DNA of 64,000 nucleotides from Nakamurella sp040546275 (GCF_040546275.1 NZ_JBEPNO010000023.1:1-64000), one strand, 5' to 3'. Shown: positions 31,388 through 41,140, numbered from the stretch's first letter. The notes: generated by a model not told the origin, from the letters alone. A program made the numbers and translations.

Positions 31388-32533
31388 GTGACCGATTCAC
31401 GCCACTTGATCAACCGTCGTACGGCCCTGATCGCCGGGACCGCCGCCGTGATGGGCGGCCTCGGCTTCGCCGGGACGGCGCAGGCGGGTGAACCCGGAGA
31501 TGGTGGGCAGTCCAGACACCCGAAACTCTCGCCCGCGCAACAGGCCGGCCAGCGGGTGATCTTCTCCTACCCGGGCCTGACCCCACCGGCGACCCTGCTG
31601 CAGCAGATCAGCGCCGGGCTCGTCGGCGGCGTGATCTTCTTCGGCGAGAACATCACGAGCCTGCCGCAGATCACCGCCGTCGTCGACCAGCTCCGCTCGG
31701 CGCGGGCGCAGAGTCCGCTGAAATCATCGCTGCTGCTGATGACCGATCAGGAAGGCGGAGTGGTCCGCCGCCTGAAGGGCCAGGCGCCCGTGCTGTCCGA
31801 GAAGGCCATCGGGGCGTCGGCCGATCCCGTCGGGGAGGCGACCGCCGCCGGCACCGGCGCCGGCCAGATCCTCAGCCAGGTCGGGATGAACCTCAACCTC
31901 GCGCCGGTGCTCGACGTGTACCGGCAGGAGGGCAACTTCGACGACGAATTCGGGCGGTCGTACAGCTCGGATCCGGCGGTGGCGGCATCGCTGGGCGCCG
32001 CCTTCGTCAGAAGCCAGCAGAAGGTCGGCGTGGCCGCGACCGCCAAGCACTTCCCCGGACTCGGCCTCGCGACGAAGGAGCAGAACACCGATCTCGTCCC
32101 GGTGACCCTGGACGCGACGCTCTCGCAGTTGCGATCGGTGGACGAGCCACCCTTCGCCTCGGCCATCGCCGCCGGCGTCGATCTCGTGATGGCCTCCTGG
32201 GCGATCTATCCGGCCCTCGACCACCGGCTGCCGGCGGGGCTGTCGCGAGCCGTGATCGAAGGAGAGTTGCGTCGCCGCCTGCGTTTCCGGGGCGTCACCA
32301 TCACGGATGCCCTGGAGGCTGGGTCGCTGACGGCTTTCGGATCTCCGGCGGAACTGGCCGTCAAGGCGGCCGAGGCCGGGATGGATCTGCTGCTGTGTTC
32401 GGCGCGCGACGTCGACCAGGGCACGAGCACGGTGGCCGCTCTGGCCACCGCGCTCCGCACCCGTCGATGCCACCCGGGTCAGTTCGAGCAGGCTCTCGCC
32501 CGGGTGCTCGACCTCCAGAGACGACTTGCCTGA
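31388..32533 (+). CDS. Glycoside hydrolase family 3 (NagZ-like beta-N-acetylhexosaminidase), exported
   Basis: 381 residues from a GTG with AAGGAG 6-7 nt upstream. A twin-arginine-like signal (LINRRTALIAGTAAVMGGLG, cleavage after AQA) precedes a GH3 barrel: GGVIFFGENI, LLMTDQEGGVVRRL, VAATAKHFPGLGLATKEQNTD and ITDALEAGSL, where the Asp is the expected nucleophile. It probably releases GlcNAc from muropeptides outside the membrane in wall recycling. The histidine loop KHFPGHGDT of NagZ is altered to KHFPGLGLAT. Confidence 0.85.
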   Translation: MTDSRHLINRRTALIAGTAAVMGGLGFAGTAQAGEPGDGGQSRHPKLSPAQQAGQRVIFSYPGLTPPATLLQQISAGLVGGVIFFGENITSLPQITAVVDQLRSARAQSPLKSSLLLMTDQEGGVVRRLKGQAPVLSEKAIGASADPVGEATAAGTGAGQILSQVGMNLNLAPVLDVYRQEGNFDDEFGRSYSSDPAVAASLGAAFVRSQQKVGVAATAKHFPGLGLATKEQNTDLVPVTLDATLSQLRSVDEPPFASAIAAGVDLVMASWAIYPALDHRLPAGLSRAVIEGELRRRLRFRGVTITDALEAGSLTAFGSPAELAVKAAEAGMDLLLCSARDVDQGTSTVAALATALRTRRCHPGQFEQALARVLDLQRRLA

Positions 32534-32592
32534 CGTCGACAACCAGCGCGGCCGCTGTCGTCGACGATTCGCCGAGCTTGTCGGCGTCCAGG

Positions 32593-33606
32593 TCAGCGCA
32601 GGCGGGTGATGTAGTACTTCGCCGTGGCCGGCGACGCCGTGCCGAACCGGGCATTGACGGCGAACAATGCACCGACCGAGTACGTCGCGGTCGACGGGAC
32701 GTCAAGGGACGGATCGGTCAGCAGCTTCTGCCACTTGGCCGTCCAGCCCGATCGCGTGTGCTGGAGCGTCAGCTGAGCCACTGAAGTCTGAGTGGTTCCG
32801 CGGACGACGAACAGGGTCGATCCGCGGCGCTCCAGTCCGTCGCCGCCGGTGATGGCCGGGCCGCCGGTCACCGGAATCTGCACGGCCTTGCCGGTGCGCA
32901 GGTCCACCGACCACAACCCACCGGCCGTGCTGTGATCCAGCACGACGTGGGTGCGGTCGAGCTGACGGATGCCGTTGGCGCTCAGGCCACCGGCCTGGGT
33001 TCCCGGCCAGGCACCGCCGAGCGTCAGGAAGGTCGGAGCCTTTCCGGTCGGCTTGCCGAACAGGGTCAGCGGGATCCTGGTCAGTCGCTCGACGCGGGAG
33101 TCGGTGACCCAGACGGCGGTCGGCGTGATGATCAGGTCGTTGAGGAACCCGCCGCCGGCGACCACGGTGTCGGAGGCGATGCGGCCGGAGCGGGAGTCGA
33201 CGGCCCAGACGTGGGCAACGGTCCCGACATTGCCGACGGCCCAGACCAACCCGGTCCGGAAGTCGTATTCGAGGCCACGCAGCTGACGCCCGGTCGCGCC
33301 GGTGAGCAGCACCTTCGACTCGCCGCCCCGGACCAGGCTGCCGGTGACGATGCGGCCGTCGTTGAGCGATCCGACGTAGTACGTCGACCCCGAGGACGTG
33401 ATGCCCTCGGGTTGGATGCCGTCGGGGAGGGCGATGGTGGTGGGCGCGTGGTCATTGCCGTAGCTGGATGCCGGGCTCGAGGCGGAGCTTGCTGCATCGA
33501 GCGCTGGGCCGGTCGCAACGGCTGCGGAGGCCGGGGCCGCGAGGGTCACCGAGGCGAACGCAGCGGCGACCAGGGCCAGGACGGGGAGACTTCGTCGGAT
33601 GGACAT
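32593..33606 (-). CDS. Secreted SMP-30-like beta-propeller protein
   Basis: 337 residues with a Sec signal peptide (LPVLALVAAAFASVTLAAPASA). The mature part shows propeller-blade strands: ITSSGSTYYVGSLNDGRIVTGSL, LRGLEYDFRTGLVWAVGN, GGFLNDLIITPTAVWVTDS, GIRQLDRTHVVLDHSTAGGLWSVDL and GGDGLERRGSTLFVVRG. Close relatives are often labelled superoxide dismutase without evidence. A lactonase-like or adhesive role is equally possible. It converges with the GH3 gene. Confidence 0.8.
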   Translation of the reverse strand: MSIRRSLPVLALVAAAFASVTLAAPASAAVATGPALDAASSASSPASSYGNDHAPTTIALPDGIQPEGITSSGSTYYVGSLNDGRIVTGSLVRGGESKVLLTGATGRQLRGLEYDFRTGLVWAVGNVGTVAHVWAVDSRSGRIASDTVVAGGGFLNDLIITPTAVWVTDSRVERLTRIPLTLFGKPTGKAPTFLTLGGAWPGTQAGGLSANGIRQLDRTHVVLDHSTAGGLWSVDLRTGKAVQIPVTGGPAITGGDGLERRGSTLFVVRGTTQTSVAQLTLQHTRSGWTAKWQKLLTDPSLDVPSTATYSVGALFAVNARFGTASPATAKYYITRLR

Positions 33607-33680
33607 TCCACAGGGTATGCAGACCCAGCGGGAATCGGCCTATGCAATGTGTCCGTAAAGCTGATTGACCCGTTTGCGCG

Positions 33681-35246
33681 TCAATCGGTATCGGCTGCTG
33701 CCTCGACCACCGGACCGAGCGCCACCACCGAATCCAGGCTGTCCACCTCGTCGATGCTCTTGTCGTCGCGGTAGCGCAGCACGCGGGCGAAGCGCAGGGC
33801 CACCCCGCCGGGATAGCGCGTCGACCGCTGCACTCCGTCGATGGCGATCTCGGCGATCAGCGGTGGGTCGACGAAGACGGTCGACTTCGTCCGGCGGACC
33901 TCGCGCGCCAGGAACTGCTCCGTCTGCCAGGTGAGCGTCTTGTCGGTCAGCCCCTTGAAGGTCTTGCCCAGCATCACCAGGTCACCGGTGACCGGGTTGC
34001 GCGCCGCCAGGTGCAGGTTCGACAGCCAGCCCTCGCGGCGGCCGTAGCCCCATTCCGCTCCGATGACGGCCAGGTCGAACGTGTGCCGTGGTTTGAGCTT
34101 GATCCAGCCCGCGTCACGGCGTCCGGCCGCGTAGGCCGCAGCCGGATTCTTGACCACGACACCCTCGAAGCCGTCGCCGACCACCGTCGTGAAGAACTCC
34201 GTCACCTCCTCCTCGGTCTCGGCCTGGATGCGCGGGACGAGCATCGACGGCGGCAGCACCTCCGTCATGACGGCGGCCCGCACCGACAGCGGCTCGTCCA
34301 GCAGGTCTCGTCCGTCCACGTGCAGCAGGTCGAAGACGTACAGCGACAGTGGGGTCTTCGTCCGCCCGGCAGCCACGTCCAGGCTGCTGCCGGTACGGGA
34401 GGCGATGTCCTGGAAGGGGAGTGGCCGCCCGGAAGCGCCGATGCCGACCACCTCGCCGTCCAGGACGAGGTCGTGCCAGGGCAGCGCGGAGACCGCCTCC
34501 ACCACCTCCGGCAGGCGGTCGGTGATGTCGTCCAGGCTCCGGGTGTAGAGCCGGACGGTGCCGCCGGTGCGGTGCACCTGCACCCGGATCCCGTCGAGTT
34601 TGGCATCGACCAGGGCGGGTAGGCCGGACTTCGCCGCCGCGGCTTCCGGATGGGGGGCGCTCGCGGCGAGCATCGGTCGGACCGGGATCCCGACCCGTAG
34701 CCCGACGGCTTCGAGGGCCGAGATCCCCTGCTGCGCCAGGAGTACAGCCGCGGTGGCTGTCGACCCGAGCAACATGGCCGCGCGTTGGACGACGGCGAGC
34801 GGAGCCTCGAACGCGGCCGCGAGGCCGTCCTGTACCAGTGAATCCAGCGCACCCTGGCGCAGGTCCTCGAACACCAGCCCGCGCAGGAACACCTGCTCGG
34901 CGGCAGTGGCCCGGGCGAAGAGTGCCTCCACCCCGGCCGTGCGCAGTGCCGCGGACCCCGAGCCGCCCATCGCCGCGATCGTCTCGAAGGTGTTGTCCAC
35001 GTCCTGCACGGTCAGGGTCGGCTCATCCGCCGGAGCCGGCAGGGTCGAGAGCGACGCCCAGCCGACGCCCGTCCGGCGCTGCCGCAACGTGCCGGACAGG
35101 AACGTCACGACCAGTTCGATCGAGTCCGCCGGTTCTGACGGGTCCGCGCTCTGCCGGATGCACTCGGCCAGGAACTTGCGCTTGGCCAGCCGTGAGCGGG
35201 TGGCGGCGACGTCCGCCGAGGTGGTGACGAGCCGGAAGAGCAGCAT
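33681..35246 (-). CDS. ligB: ATP-dependent DNA ligase, LigB type
   Basis: 521 residues from the ATG at 35246. Starts MLLFRLVTTSADVAATRSRL, as in mycobacterial LigB. Adenylation motif I is VDAKLDGIRVQVHR (the lysine takes AMP), motif III LYVFDLLHVDG, motif IV FEGVVVKNP and motif V AGWIKLKPRH. The C-terminal OB fold ends in RSTRYPGGVALRFARVLRYRDDK. It seals nicked DNA using ATP, accessory to the NAD-dependent LigA. LigD is encoded 12 kb away. Confidence 0.92.
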   Translation of the reverse strand: MLLFRLVTTSADVAATRSRLAKRKFLAECIRQSADPSEPADSIELVVTFLSGTLRQRRTGVGWASLSTLPAPADEPTLTVQDVDNTFETIAAMGGSGSAALRTAGVEALFARATAAEQVFLRGLVFEDLRQGALDSLVQDGLAAAFEAPLAVVQRAAMLLGSTATAAVLLAQQGISALEAVGLRVGIPVRPMLAASAPHPEAAAAKSGLPALVDAKLDGIRVQVHRTGGTVRLYTRSLDDITDRLPEVVEAVSALPWHDLVLDGEVVGIGASGRPLPFQDIASRTGSSLDVAAGRTKTPLSLYVFDLLHVDGRDLLDEPLSVRAAVMTEVLPPSMLVPRIQAETEEEVTEFFTTVVGDGFEGVVVKNPAAAYAAGRRDAGWIKLKPRHTFDLAVIGAEWGYGRREGWLSNLHLAARNPVTGDLVMLGKTFKGLTDKTLTWQTEQFLAREVRRTKSTVFVDPPLIAEIAIDGVQRSTRYPGGVALRFARVLRYRDDKSIDEVDSLDSVVALGPVVEAAADTD

Positions 35247-35326
35247 GGATCCATACTGCCTGTTGGTGCTGCTGGGTGAGAGTGGCTCCGGACTTGGCCA
35301 ACGACGTCGGCCGCACACCAAGGCGG

Positions 35327-36060
35327 TCAGCGCATCTGGAGGGGTTGGGCGGTGGATTCGAGGATCGAGAGCCAGAGGTCTCCGTCCGGGGCGACCTGGT
35401 TGCGCATCGAGACCGCGAGCGCGATCGGCACAGGGATGAATCGGTTGTGGCGGCGTCCGACCACCACGTCGCTCCGTCCGGCCATGGCCGCGTGCACCGC
35501 GGCCTGGGCGAGCCGGACGCAGTAGACCGAGTCGGAGGCCTGGGCCGGCACCGACCGGATGGTGTAGCCCGGGTCGATGTACTCGAATGTCAGCGGAGTC
35601 CCGGCTGCCTTGAAGTCAGCGGTGATCAGGTCCTCGAGGAACACCCCGATGTCGGCCACCGTGCTGTTGCCGGAGGCATTGGAACCGCTGGCGCTCAACA
35701 GTTCCTGGCCGGCACCCTCCGCAACCACGACCACCGCGCTGCCCTTCTCGGCGACCCGCCGGCGCAGACTGGCCGGCAGTCCGCCGTCGCCATCGAGGGT
35801 GAACGGCACCTCGGGGATCAGCACGAAATCGGCGTCGTGGTTCGCCAGTGCCGCATAGCAGGCGATGAAACCGGAATGACGGCCCATCACCCGCACCAGC
35901 CCGACCCCCCGGCTCGCGCAGCAGGCTGACCGTGTCGTCGAACAGCACCCGGTCGTCCTCGTCGACGCAGTGCACGTTCGTGCGCCGCCCCGCCACGTAC
36001 TTGGCCAACGGCGAGTCGTACCGGCAGGGCCCCGATCCGGGACACCAGGAGATCGTCGGC
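35327..36060 (-). pseudogene. pfkA: Phosphofructokinase with internal deletion and frameshift
   Basis: Bases 35327-35905 encode the intact C-terminal half (192 residues) of a plant/TP0108-type 6-phosphofructokinase: VMGRHSGFIACYAALANHD, GNSTVADIGVFLEDLI and YIDPGYTIRSVPAQASDSVYC. Upstream, another frame gives a short N-terminal piece (CRYDSPLAKYVAG, then DEDDRVLFDDTVSLLREPG). The whole glycine-rich ATP/PPi site and the catalytic TIDND region are missing at the junction near 35903-35911. It cannot make active enzyme. The N-terminal assignment is less sure than the C-terminal one. Confidence 0.7.
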
Positions 36061-36160
36061 CCCCCACGCGACTCGGTGTTCCCATGGCTCCCAGCGTGGG
36101 CGTCCGGTGTGTCGTCGGTGTGACCGGGACAAGAAACTTCCGCAGTGCGACACTGCACCC

Positions 36161-37639
36161 ATGACCAGCCAGACGTACGAAACACGCACCTCGGCCGTCG
36201 AGCTGAACGGCATCAACGTCATCGCCGACGACGAGCGCAAGGGCGAACCCCGTGACCTGTTCTGGCCGTGGTTCGGGGCGAACGTGTCGGTGCTCGGGCT
36301 GAGCTATGGGGCCTTCGTGCTCGGCTTCGGGGTGTCGTTCTGGCAGGGCCTGATCGCCGGTGTCATCGGCGTTGCGCTCTCCTTCCTGCTCTGCGGGTTC
36401 GTGGCGATCGCCGGCAAGCGCGGTTCTGCCCCGACGATGGTGCTGTCCCGCGCGGCCTTCGGGGTGCGCGGCAACAAGGTCCCCTCGCTGATCTCGTGGG
36501 TGCTGACCGTCGGGTGGGAGACGGTGCTGGTCGTACTCGCGACCCTCGCCACCGCAACGGTTTTCGAGCGGCTGGGCTGGGGTGGCGGGGTACTGGTCAA
36601 GGTCATCGCGATGATCGTGGTGACGGCCCTGACCATCCTCGGCGGGGTGGCCGGGTTCGACGTCATCATGAAGATGCAGAAGTGGATCACCATCATCACC
36701 GGGGTGTTCACCATCGTCTACATGGTGCTGGTGGCCAAGCACATCAACTTCTCGGTGGTGACGTCCGCGCCGGCCGCCTCGGCCACCGCTGTCATCGGGG
36801 CTTTCGTTCTGGTGGCGACCGCCTTCGGGCTGGGCTGGGTGAATGCGGCCGCCGACTACTCCCGCTACCTGCCGAGGGCGGTGTCCAGCAAGGGCGTGGT
36901 CTGGTGGACCACCTTCGGTGGCGCACTCGCCCCGGTGATCCTGGTGATCTTCGGGCTGCTGCTGGCCGGGTCGTCGCAGGATCTGAGCGGCAAGATCGGG
37001 ACCGACCCGATCGGGGCCCTGGCCGAGCTGTTGCCCACCTGGTTCCTGATCCCGTTCGTGATCGTGGCCGTCCTTGGGCTGGTCGGCGGTGCGGTGCTGG
37101 ACATCTATTCGTCCGGTCTGGCGCTGCTCAGCCTCGGGCTGAAGGTCCAGCGATATGTCGCCGCCCTGATCGACGGCACGATCATGCTCGCCGGGTCGAT
37201 CGCTGTGGTCTTCTTCGCGAAGAACTTCGTCAATCAGTTCCAGGGTTTCCTGATCACCCTCGGGGTGCCGGTCGCGGCGTGGGCGGGCGTGATGCTCGCC
37301 GACATCCTGCTGCGTCGTCAGGACTACGCCGAGCCCGAACTGTTCGAGCCTCGCGGCCGGTACGGCGATGTGCAATGGGTGCCGCTGTCGCTCGTCGTCG
37401 TCGGGACCGCGCTGGGCTGGGGGCTGGTCACCAACACCCTTGCCGGCTGGCTGACCTGGCAGGGCTACCTGCTCGAACCGTTCAACCTCGGCAACCGGAC
37501 CGGCGCGTGGGCGTTCGCGAACATCGGCGTGCTGGTCGCGCTGTTGGTCGGCTTCCTCGGCACGCTGATCTTCTCGCCGTGGCGGGTTCGCCGGCAGGAG
37601 GGCACTCCGATGCTCCGCTACGCCGACCCGTACGACTGA
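36161..37639 (+). CDS. NCS1-family permease (cytosine/purine type)
   Basis: 492 residues, about 12 membrane helices. Typical NCS1 features: RDLFWPWFGANVSVLGLSYGAFVLG near the first helix, GKRGSAPTMVLSRAAFGVRGNKVPSL, WVNAAADYSRYLPRAVSSKGVVWWTTFGG and the late GVMLADILLRR. Such carriers import cytosine, purines, allantoin or related nucleobases with H+ or Na+. No catabolic genes adjoin it, so the substrate is open. A strong hairpin follows. Confidence 0.9.
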   Translation: MTSQTYETRTSAVELNGINVIADDERKGEPRDLFWPWFGANVSVLGLSYGAFVLGFGVSFWQGLIAGVIGVALSFLLCGFVAIAGKRGSAPTMVLSRAAFGVRGNKVPSLISWVLTVGWETVLVVLATLATATVFERLGWGGGVLVKVIAMIVVTALTILGGVAGFDVIMKMQKWITIITGVFTIVYMVLVAKHINFSVVTSAPAASATAVIGAFVLVATAFGLGWVNAAADYSRYLPRAVSSKGVVWWTTFGGALAPVILVIFGLLLAGSSQDLSGKIGTDPIGALAELLPTWFLIPFVIVAVLGLVGGAVLDIYSSGLALLSLGLKVQRYVAALIDGTIMLAGSIAVVFFAKNFVNQFQGFLITLGVPVAAWAGVMLADILLRRQDYAEPELFEPRGRYGDVQWVPLSLVVVGTALGWGLVTNTLAGWLTWQGYLLEPFNLGNRTGAWAFANIGVLVALLVGFLGTLIFSPWRVRRQEGTPMLRYADPYD

Positions 37640-37746
37640 CCTACGGCGCTGAGATCGACGCAGCGGCACGGAACCGAGGACGCCGGGTAGATCGGACCGC
37701 CGCATTCCGGGGGTGCCCGGCTGCGTCATCGCGCTACTGGCCAGTA

Positions 37747-37788
37747 CGTGCGGATGAGTCCCCCGACTATGGGGGACTCATCCGCACG
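37747..37788. terminator. Perfect 18-bp hairpin between convergent genes
   Basis: Arms 37747-37764 (CGTGCGGATGAGTCCCCC) and 37771-37788 are exact complements around a 6-nt loop. It sits between the permease stop and the end of the minus-strand NmrA-like gene, ideal for bidirectional termination. Confidence 0.75.
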
Positions 37789-37840
37789 CTCTTGACGATC
37801 GCGGACCACCGCGTCGACCAACCCTGGGAATCCGGCGCCT

Positions 37841-38611
37841 CTAGTAGGCCGGCCCGAGGCGCAGGAACTCGGCGAACGTCTGCATCCCATCGCCGTGGTC
37901 CGGGGTCAGCTGGTGGCCGGCGCGCAGGGCGCCGGCGAGGCGTCCGGGCATCGGTACCGGGAGCACCGTCTTCCGGTGACCCGTCGAGGCCAGATACAGC
38001 CGGGCCAGCTCGTGCATCGACCTGATCTCCGGCCCACCCAGCTCTGGCACCCGTCCGGCGGGCGCGCCGGCGGCCAGTTCGGAGAGCCGGGTCGCCACCT
38101 CCTCGACGGCCACGCTCTGGCAGTTCACCCGGCGGGGGACGACCCCGATCGGCAACTTGCACATGCCCTTGACCAGCGTCAACGCGAGATCGTGGAACTG
38201 CGTGGCGCGCAGGATCGTCCAGCCGACGCCCGACGCGATCAGCGCCCGCTCGGCCGTCAGCTTCGCGCGGTAGTAACTCGTGGGGAGGTGGTCGATCCCG
38301 ACGATGGAGATGTAGACCAGGTGGCGAAGACCCGCGCGCTTGCCCGAGGAGAGCAACCCGGCCATGGTCTCGGCCTCGCCGCGGGCCGAACCGGACGCGC
38401 AGTGGACAACCACATCGACACCGGCAAGCGCGTCGTCGAGACCGGATCGGGAGCGGTAGTCGACGGTGCTCCACCCCGGCTCGGACTCGAGTCGCCCGGC
38501 CGGACGCGGGCTGCGACTGGCCACCCTCGCGGTGTGGCCGGCGGCCTGCAACGCCGACACCACATGACGCCCGAGGTTGCCCGTCCCGCCGGTCACCAGC
38601 ACGGTGCTCAC
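37841..38611 (-). CDS. NAD(P)-binding NmrA/atypical-SDR protein
   Basis: 256 residues. The N-terminal Rossmann motif is VLVTGGTGNLGRHVV. Later blocks GLRHLVYISIVGIDHLPTSYYRAKLTAERAL and WTILRATQFHDL are typical of NmrA-like or SDR_a5 proteins, which sense or use NADPH and often lack full catalytic activity. Last gene of a minus-strand run after two dehydrogenases (72-bp gap), so co-transcription is likely but not certain. Confidence 0.85.
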   Translation of the reverse strand: MSTVLVTGGTGNLGRHVVSALQAAGHTARVASRSPRPAGRLESEPGWSTVDYRSRSGLDDALAGVDVVVHCASGSARGEAETMAGLLSSGKRAGLRHLVYISIVGIDHLPTSYYRAKLTAERALIASGVGWTILRATQFHDLALTLVKGMCKLPIGVVPRRVNCQSVAVEEVATRLSELAAGAPAGRVPELGGPEIRSMHELARLYLASTGHRKTVLPVPMPGRLAGALRAGHQLTPDHGDGMQTFAEFLRLGPAY

Positions 38612-38683
38612 GCGCCGCTCCCGCTCATGAGCAGATCCCCGGTCTCAGTAGTTTTCAGCGCTTCCAGCAGATCCCGGCCGCCG

Positions 38684-39451
38684 TCAGTAGAGGGTGTAGC
38701 CACCGTCGATGACCAGCACCGATCCCGTCATGAAGGCGGACGCGTCGGAGGCGAGGAAGACCACGCTCGGCGCGATCTCCTCCGGCAGGGCGGCGCGCTG
38801 CTGCGGCGCGTCCTCGATCCAGTGCCGGCGGAACTCCGGCCGGTCGACCGGCGCCATCTCGGTCCGGACGTAGCCGGGGGCGACGGCGTTGACCCTGATG
38901 CCGAGCGGTGCCCACTCAGCAGCCAGTGATTTCGTCAGCTGGTGGACGGCCGCCTTGGAGGCGTTGTACGCCGGCTGCCACTGCGGACGGTTGACGATCT
39001 GGGCGGAGATCGAGCCGATGTTGACGATCACGCCCTTCTTCGCTGCCGCCATCCGCCTGCCGAAGACCTGGCTGCCGTTCCAGACGCCGGTGACGTTGAC
39101 GTTCATCACCTCGGCGAACTCGTCGTCGGTGACCTCGAAGGCCGGCCGGTGGATGCAGGCGCCGGCGTTGTTGATCAGGATGCCGACCGGACCGAGCTGC
39201 GCCTCGATGGCGTCGGCAGCGGCTTCCAGGCTGGCCTTGTCGACGACGTCGGCGGTGAAGGCCGCCGCCTGGATCCCGTCGAGGACGAGCTCGGCCACGG
39301 TGTCCGCGTTGCGCGCCGCGTTGCGGCCGAGAACGGCAACCTTGGCCCCGGCCTCACCCAGACCACGCGCGAAAGCCCGGCCGAGGCCCTGGTTCCCGCC
39401 GGTCACGACGGCGACCCTGTCGGTCAGATCAAAGGTGTCGAGGATGGGCAT
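38684..39451 (-). CDS. SDR-family polyol/sugar oxidoreductase
   Basis: 255 residues. VAVVTGGNQGLGRAFARGLGEAG is the cofactor site, NNAG is present, and the active-site pair is in PAYNASKAAVHQLTKSLA. The N-terminal FDLTDRVAVVTGG and the ending SVLVIDGGYTLY resemble gluconate 5-/sorbitol-type dehydrogenases. Its ATG overlaps the stop of the zinc dehydrogenase gene (TGATG), so the two are translationally coupled and probably oxidise and reduce the same polyol or sugar acid. Confidence 0.9.
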   Translation of the reverse strand: MPILDTFDLTDRVAVVTGGNQGLGRAFARGLGEAGAKVAVLGRNAARNADTVAELVLDGIQAAAFTADVVDKASLEAAADAIEAQLGPVGILINNAGACIHRPAFEVTDDEFAEVMNVNVTGVWNGSQVFGRRMAAAKKGVIVNIGSISAQIVNRPQWQPAYNASKAAVHQLTKSLAAEWAPLGIRVNAVAPGYVRTEMAPVDRPEFRRHWIEDAPQQRAALPEEIAPSVVFLASDASAFMTGSVLVIDGGYTLY

Positions 39452-40503
39452 CAGCCGACACCACCCGGGCGGACGATGACCTTCATGGTGTCGGGGTTGC
39501 CGTCCTGGGTGAGGGCCGCCTCGACGTCCTCCAGCCCGAAGTGGCCCGTCACCATCCCGTCCAGATCGATGACGCCGGACGCGGCGAGCGCGATGGCGGT
39601 CGGGTAGACGTTCGCGTAACGGAAGGTGCCGGTGATGGTCAGCTCGCGACCTTGGATGAGGCCGACGGGCAGGGAGATCTCGTCGGCGCCCATGCCGACC
39701 AGAGCGACGTGGCCGGCAGGCCGCACGGCGCGGATGCCCTGCTTCACGGCGATCTCGGCGCCCGAGCAGTCGATGAAGGCGTCGACCTCGATGCCGAGGT
39801 CCGCGGCGTTCTCGGTGCGGGCGTCGAGTACGCGGGTGGCGCCGAACCTGGTCGCGGATTCCAACCGCTTCGGAGAGATGTCGGAGACGATGATCTCGCT
39901 GGCCCCGAGCGCCTTGGCGACCTGGACGTTCATCACGCCGATCGGGCCGGCGCCCGCGATCAGCACGCGGCTACCCGCGCCGACCTGGACTTTCTCGCAC
40001 GCCCAGACTCCGACCGAGAGTGGTTCGATGAGTCCGGCGGCGTCCTCGCTCATCGAGTCCGGCACCGGATGGGCGAAGTCGGCGGCCAGCACCACGTACT
40101 CCGCGAACGCGCCGTCGATCGGCGGGGTGGCGAAGAACCGGACGTCCGGGCAGAGGTTGTAGCGGCCGGCCTTGCACTCTCGGCAGACCCGGCACGGCAC
40201 GCCCGGCTCCATCGCGACGGCCTGGCCGATCCGGCCGGCATCGATACCGTCACCGACCGCGACGATGTGCCCGCCGGCCTCGTGGCCCAGGATCATCGGT
40301 TCGCGGACCACGTAGTCGGCGATCCGGCCGTGGCGGAAGTAGTGGATGTCGGAACCGCAGATGCCGACCGAGCCGACCTTGATGAGGACCTCGCCGGCGG
40401 CCGGGCGGGGGACCGCCCGGGTCTCCACGGCCACGTCGCCGATCCCGCGCAGCACGCTCACCTGCATCTGGGTGGGTAGCTCGGGTGGGGTGGTGCTCGT
40501 CAT
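39451..40503 (-). CDS. Zinc-dependent sorbitol/L-idonate-type dehydrogenase
   Basis: 350 residues from the ATG at 40503. Catalytic zinc: GICGSDIHYFRHG and LGHEAGG. Structural zinc: PCRVCRECKAGRYNLCPDV. NAD(P) site: VLIAGAGPIGVMNVQVAKALG. This is the sorbitol/xylitol/L-idonate 5-dehydrogenase branch. Overlap with the following SDR gene implies a two-step polyol interconversion such as L-idonate to 5-ketogluconate to gluconate; that pathway is inference. Confidence 0.9.
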   Translation of the reverse strand: MTSTTPPELPTQMQVSVLRGIGDVAVETRAVPRPAAGEVLIKVGSVGICGSDIHYFRHGRIADYVVREPMILGHEAGGHIVAVGDGIDAGRIGQAVAMEPGVPCRVCRECKAGRYNLCPDVRFFATPPIDGAFAEYVVLAADFAHPVPDSMSEDAAGLIEPLSVGVWACEKVQVGAGSRVLIAGAGPIGVMNVQVAKALGASEIIVSDISPKRLESATRFGATRVLDARTENAADLGIEVDAFIDCSGAEIAVKQGIRAVRPAGHVALVGMGADEISLPVGLIQGRELTITGTFRYANVYPTAIALAASGVIDLDGMVTGHFGLEDVEAALTQDGNPDTMKVIVRPGGVG

Positions 40504-40597
40504 GCGCGCTCCTCCAGCTTCCTGTGCACGGCATCGTCCTGTGCACACGGCACGTTCCCATACGTCGGGGTCCCGGGCGAAGGCCGGGGTCCGTCGC

Positions 40598-41140
40598 TCA
40601 GGCAGCTGCCGCCGACCCGACGCGTCGGCTGCTGTCGTTGGCCGTCAGGATCAGCTTCACCAGGCCCGCGCCGACGGCCGCGCCGACGGTGTTGAACGCG
40701 ACATCGGACACCGAGCTGACCCGGCCGACGGCGATCACGTACTGCACCGTCTCGATGGCGATGGAGACCAGCCCGCTGATGACGACGGCCATCCACGGCC
40801 GGACCTTCTCGAACGCGATGGGCAGCAGGAAACCGAGCCAGACCAGGAGCAGCAGGTTGCCGACCATCTGCGTGAACATGATGCGGTTGGTCAGCGACGA
40901 GCGCAGGGTGCTGAGCAGCTGCAGATCCAGGAAGCGGGCGTGGGTCGTCCTGGTCACGGGACTGAAGAGCATCGCGCCGGCGATGAGCGAGATCACCGCG
41001 ATCAACGAACGGGCGCCCGTGCGGAGATTGAGAGCCAAGGCCTGCGAGCGCATCCGGATTGCGGTGGAGACCACCACCAGCAGCACCGGCAGGGCGATCC
41101 AGGTCAGCTCGGTCCCGAAGAGTCGCCAGAGTTCACGCAT
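40598..41140 (-). CDS. VanZ-like membrane protein
   Basis: 180 residues from the ATG at 41140; the longer frame upstream overlaps the divergent VOC gene. Four membrane segments. The VanZ pattern is visible in QMVGNLLLLVWLGFLLPIAFEKVRPW, VSIAIETVQYVIAVGRVSSVSDVAFNTVGAAVGAGLV. VanZ confers low-level teicoplanin resistance in enterococci, but most relatives have no known function. First gene of the minus-strand run leading to the dehydrogenases. Confidence 0.8.
   Translation of the reverse strand: MRELWRLFGTELTWIALPVLLVVVSTAIRMRSQALALNLRTGARSLIAVISLIAGAMLFSPVTRTTHARFLDLQLLSTLRSSLTNRIMFTQMVGNLLLLVWLGFLLPIAFEKVRPWMAVVISGLVSIAIETVQYVIAVGRVSSVSDVAFNTVGAAVGAGLVKLILTANDSSRRVGSAAAA

Noticed and set aside
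35327..37729. An 800-codon minus-strand frame
   Set aside because: Its first 500 codons are antisense to the NCS1 permease and have no recognisable domain; only the last 192 codons encode a real (PFK) sequence.
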